This document shows positions 61,336 to 64,000 of a DNA stretch of 64,000 bases, piece by piece. This DNA comes from Mytilisepta virgata (lineage: Eukaryota > Mollusca > Bivalvia > Mytilida > Mytilidae), in assembly GCA_028015205.1 (NCBI GenBank), contig CM051516.1, forward strand, positions 35,044,230 through 35,108,229, in the 5' to 3' direction. The first letter of the stretch is position 1; every line of letters starts with the position of its first letter. Both the position numbers and the translations under genes were made by a program. Below the pieces are notes generated by a model. That model saw nothing but the letters and a program-made list of their open reading frames with translations. It did no database searches and had not been told where the DNA came from.

Positions 61336-62361
61336 TTCAAGAAGACTGTGAAAACTTGAGTACAAAGTCTCCATCCACTAACTTTTTTAAAAAGTGCTTG
61401 CAAAAAATTTCTATATATTGTTGCCTTTTACTTTTTCTCATTTTCCATCAAAAACATTTTGAAATGAAAAGAAAGCTGGTTATCCAATCTTTCATATAAT
61501 ATTAAAACCTTTAAAAAACCAATTTTCAAGAAAAACCAGAGACAAAAAAAACACTTTGATGTAACCTTGTATATTACTGCAAGTCAGAAAAGCTGAGAAA
61601 TATCTCTGATAAAAACAAGGAACAAACAAACCACTTGGATATAACCCTATATTTTATTACAAGTCAGAAGAAAGCCAAGTAAAATCTGTGGTGAATACCA
61701 ATCAAACTCTGAAAGCCGCTGACAAAGTAAACCCTAAAGATATTTAAATAAAACAAATATTGTACAACAGATGCATGTAATCCCCTGGTATTGAATTTTC
61801 TGTTACATGTTGCATGTTATTAAATTGCATAAACCTCCAATTTATACTAATCCTATCCAGATAACTGCATGTTATCCATTGAGTCTAGTGTTGTAAAAGT
61901 CTTCTATATACTGTCATTTTCATTCAAGTCATACCCTGTTGCATATTACACAACACTCAAAACATACAGAATTATCTAATATTGTTAGGACAACACACAA
62001 GAAAATAAAGGAATGGCTGTAACCAACATTCACTTATTTTTTTTAATCTTCAGATCTCAAAAGACAAATTTTACACAACTTAGCTGGATCTTTAGGTCCA
62101 TAATTAATAGTATGTCACAAATTAAAAAGCTTTAGCCAAAGTCCATACCATTTATCTGACAAGTTCTTTTAAGAATTTTTACTAAGAAATGGAGTACATG
62201 GGTACACAAGAAATTAATAACTTAAAGTATATCTGTCACCTAATGCTGTAATTTTTTTTTTAAAAAGAAGTTTGACAATATCTTACTGAATGAGTTATAA
62301 GTCACTTTTCAAAGTTTTATCAAAATACCTTTTAATACAACTCATAGCTGAGTATTTTATT
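61336..62361. other. AT-rich stretch, nothing supported
   Basis: A short duplication near 61550-61680: 'aaacactttgatgtaacctt' and 'aaaccacttggatataaccc', each followed by 'tattactgcaagtcagaa' or similar. Otherwise no feature. Confidence 0.45.
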
Positions 62362-62502
62362 CAGATACATCATGCTCGGGAGGGGTATTTGCAAAAAATA
62401 CCAGTCGAGAGACATGAAATTTCCCAAGCCCAGCGGGGAAGAGAAATTTTGTCTCGAGACTGGCATTTTTCGCAAATACCCCTCCTGAGCATGATGTATC
62501 TG
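62362..62502. mobile_element. Foldback element (MITE-like), about 60-bp arms
   Basis: The left arm starts 'cagatacatcatgctcggga' and the right arm ends 'cctgagcatgatgtatctg'. Pairing continues through 'ggggtatttgc', 'cagtc(g/t)(a/c)gagac' and 'gaaattt' to a centre 'aagcccagcgggga'. A mirrored reading frame therefore appears on both strands (GYLQKIPV against GYLRKMPV). No target-site duplication is obvious. Confidence 0.85.
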
Positions 62503-63189
62503 TTTAATTACACTGAATGTCAACATAAAATATGTCCACAAATGCTTATATTAAATCGCAGTGATGATGTAGACATTTCAAGCATCCAGTCGAATAACAG
62601 AATTTTTCGAAATTACCACAGCATAGGGTAAAAAGTGTAAAGACATTTTGGCAAATACCCCGCTGCCTCTGATATCGTTTGTAATGCATAATATTTGTGA
62701 AAAAAACCCATGTAATGAACCAATCAGATTACAGCATTCTTATATCAGGTTTAATTATTTAACAAAATACATGGTATGATAGTATTGTAGTACCTTGTAT
62801 AGACTTCCCATATATACTTGTACATGTTATATAGACCAGATAACATAATTTTTAAATTTTGAGTTACTGAAACTTATTTGTACCTGTCCTTTCAGATTTC
62901 TTTGTTTGATATTAACACCTACACTTCTTTCATTGAGTGTTATAATTTAAATCTTACTTTATCTATAGAAGGGTTAAAATATTTTATTCTTAAAAGGGTG
63001 TGTTATATCATACGATCTACAGTTACTGAATATGTGTTCTTAATTCACACTTTACACCCAAAAGTGCTTTTAAAAGAGCACCATTATACAATAAATCACA
63101 AAAGGTACACTCATCTTGTACAATATTCTGTACAATTTCAACCGAAACCACACAATGTGTAAAATAAAAACAATTTGAAATTCATACAC
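62503..63189. other. AT-rich stretch, nothing supported
   Basis: The small plus ORF at 62878-63162 has no recognisable motif or splice context. No repeat is recognised. Confidence 0.45.
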
Positions 63190-63370
63190 AATAAAAAGAA
63201 ACATAAAGTTAAAATGGCTCTGGATTCCAGAGAGGCACATAAAAAGGAATTTCTGGGAAGGGACATTTACCGGAAAATATAATTAACAATAAAAAGAAAC
63301 ATACACCCAGTGACAAAGACTGCTGATTTCAGAGAGGCACATACAAATGTTTCTGGGAAGTAACAGGATT
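63190..63370. repeat. 98-bp tandem duplication
   Basis: 'aataaaaagaaacata' at 63190 and 63288 each lead into 'cagagaggcacata', 'tttctgggaag'. The two copies differ by small indels. Confidence 0.75.
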
Positions 63371-64000
63371 AAAGTTGTGTTTAGTTGTATCTTTACTAAG
63401 GTTTTACTCCACCATACCCCAGATTTACAAGCTTATTATCTGCTATACTGGAGATATACCATACAACCAACCCTAATAATTTTGACTGAAACCTGACTGC
63501 AATACGATCAAAAGCCGATATTGTAATACAGCATAGAGATGGAATTTTTGCATTTTTTTTTCAATTTCTTTACTTCTTGAATGAAATAGGTTGTTGATTG
63601 ACTCAGTTTAAGAAATGTTATCGAAATGTTTTCTCAAGCTTTATTGCTCTTTTTTTTTAAATTTTTAATCCGAACAAATTTTCTATTTATTTCCCTTTTT
63701 CAATCCTGGATGACAATCGAACTGAGAATACTCTGATGAACTATTGATAAATAGCATGTGCAATTTTCAAGTCTTAAAGCGTTACAGTTATGCTTTGCGA
63801 ATGGAACTTCACAAGGTACCCATGGATAACAAAGATACAACTTGGACAGATATATGATTGGTCTAATGACTGTATCATTCGGGTTTTGAACAGTTGTACA
63901 GTGTGGAAGAGGACGACAGTTTTTATCAGTGGAGCAAACCTGGGAGTAACTGCCAAGAACCAGGGACATTCAGTAGGAAAATCCTTGAACAGATCCCACC
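63371..64000. other. AT-rich stretch with a possible SINE fragment at the edge
   Basis: 'aaccagggacattcagtagg' at 63957-63976 followed by 'aaaatccttga' resembles the SINE middle part ('aaccaccgaccttcagtagg', 'aaaattggcaatccttg'). Overlapping small frames on the minus strand (63700-63969) have no recognisable domain. Confidence 0.4.

Overview
The window is AT-rich animal genomic DNA. The interspersed repeats point to a bivalve mollusc: tRNA-derived SINEs ending in a 'ttacgccgttttcagcac' tail, 'gggagataa' repeats, and elements with a 'gacagac...tgcgggg(g)tata' end. The genus cannot be told. It contains no prokaryotic features, no CRISPR array and no long intact ORF. The only gene I can support is split into many short exons on the minus strand.

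That gene is an ARHGAP20-like Rho regulator. Fourteen exons between 36338 and 1742 have good splice sites and compatible phases throughout. They give 1553 nt of continuous reading frame, about 517 codons. In order they encode the C-terminal part of a DH (RhoGEF) domain, a linker with an RRRKSAP motif, a PH domain, an RA (Ras-association) domain, a basic linker, and the first half of a RhoGAP domain with its arginine finger. The 3' end runs off the left edge of the window. The 5' end is unresolved, with three weak candidate exons at 42493-42539, 45617-45646 and 46912-46968. A DH half in front of an ARHGAP20-type PH-RA-GAP is the most interesting gene-level result. It suggests one protein with both exchange-factor and GTPase-activating modules.

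By region: 1-17410 holds ten exons (PH, RA and GAP) with mostly plain introns. 17411-26524 is a large intron with a 27-bp, a 41-bp and a 34-bp tandem array. 26525-36338 holds four exons, a 37-bp satellite that is stop-free in all plus-strand frames, and a degenerate minisatellite that includes the 3' end of the DH exon. 36339-46911 is a repeat-rich stretch: decayed 35/126-bp repeats, a 2.6-kb composite repeat block with 136-bp tandem copies, hairpin repeats and clustered TGACCTTGA sites, and a 155-bp foldback element. 46969-64000 has no gene I can support. It contains SINE copies (one with target-site duplications), a probable LINE 3' end, a second long foldback element and several small tandem repeats.

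Across the window a short motif close to GAAGAACAGCAATAAAAGT recurs at least six times on both strands. I cannot assign it to a known element.
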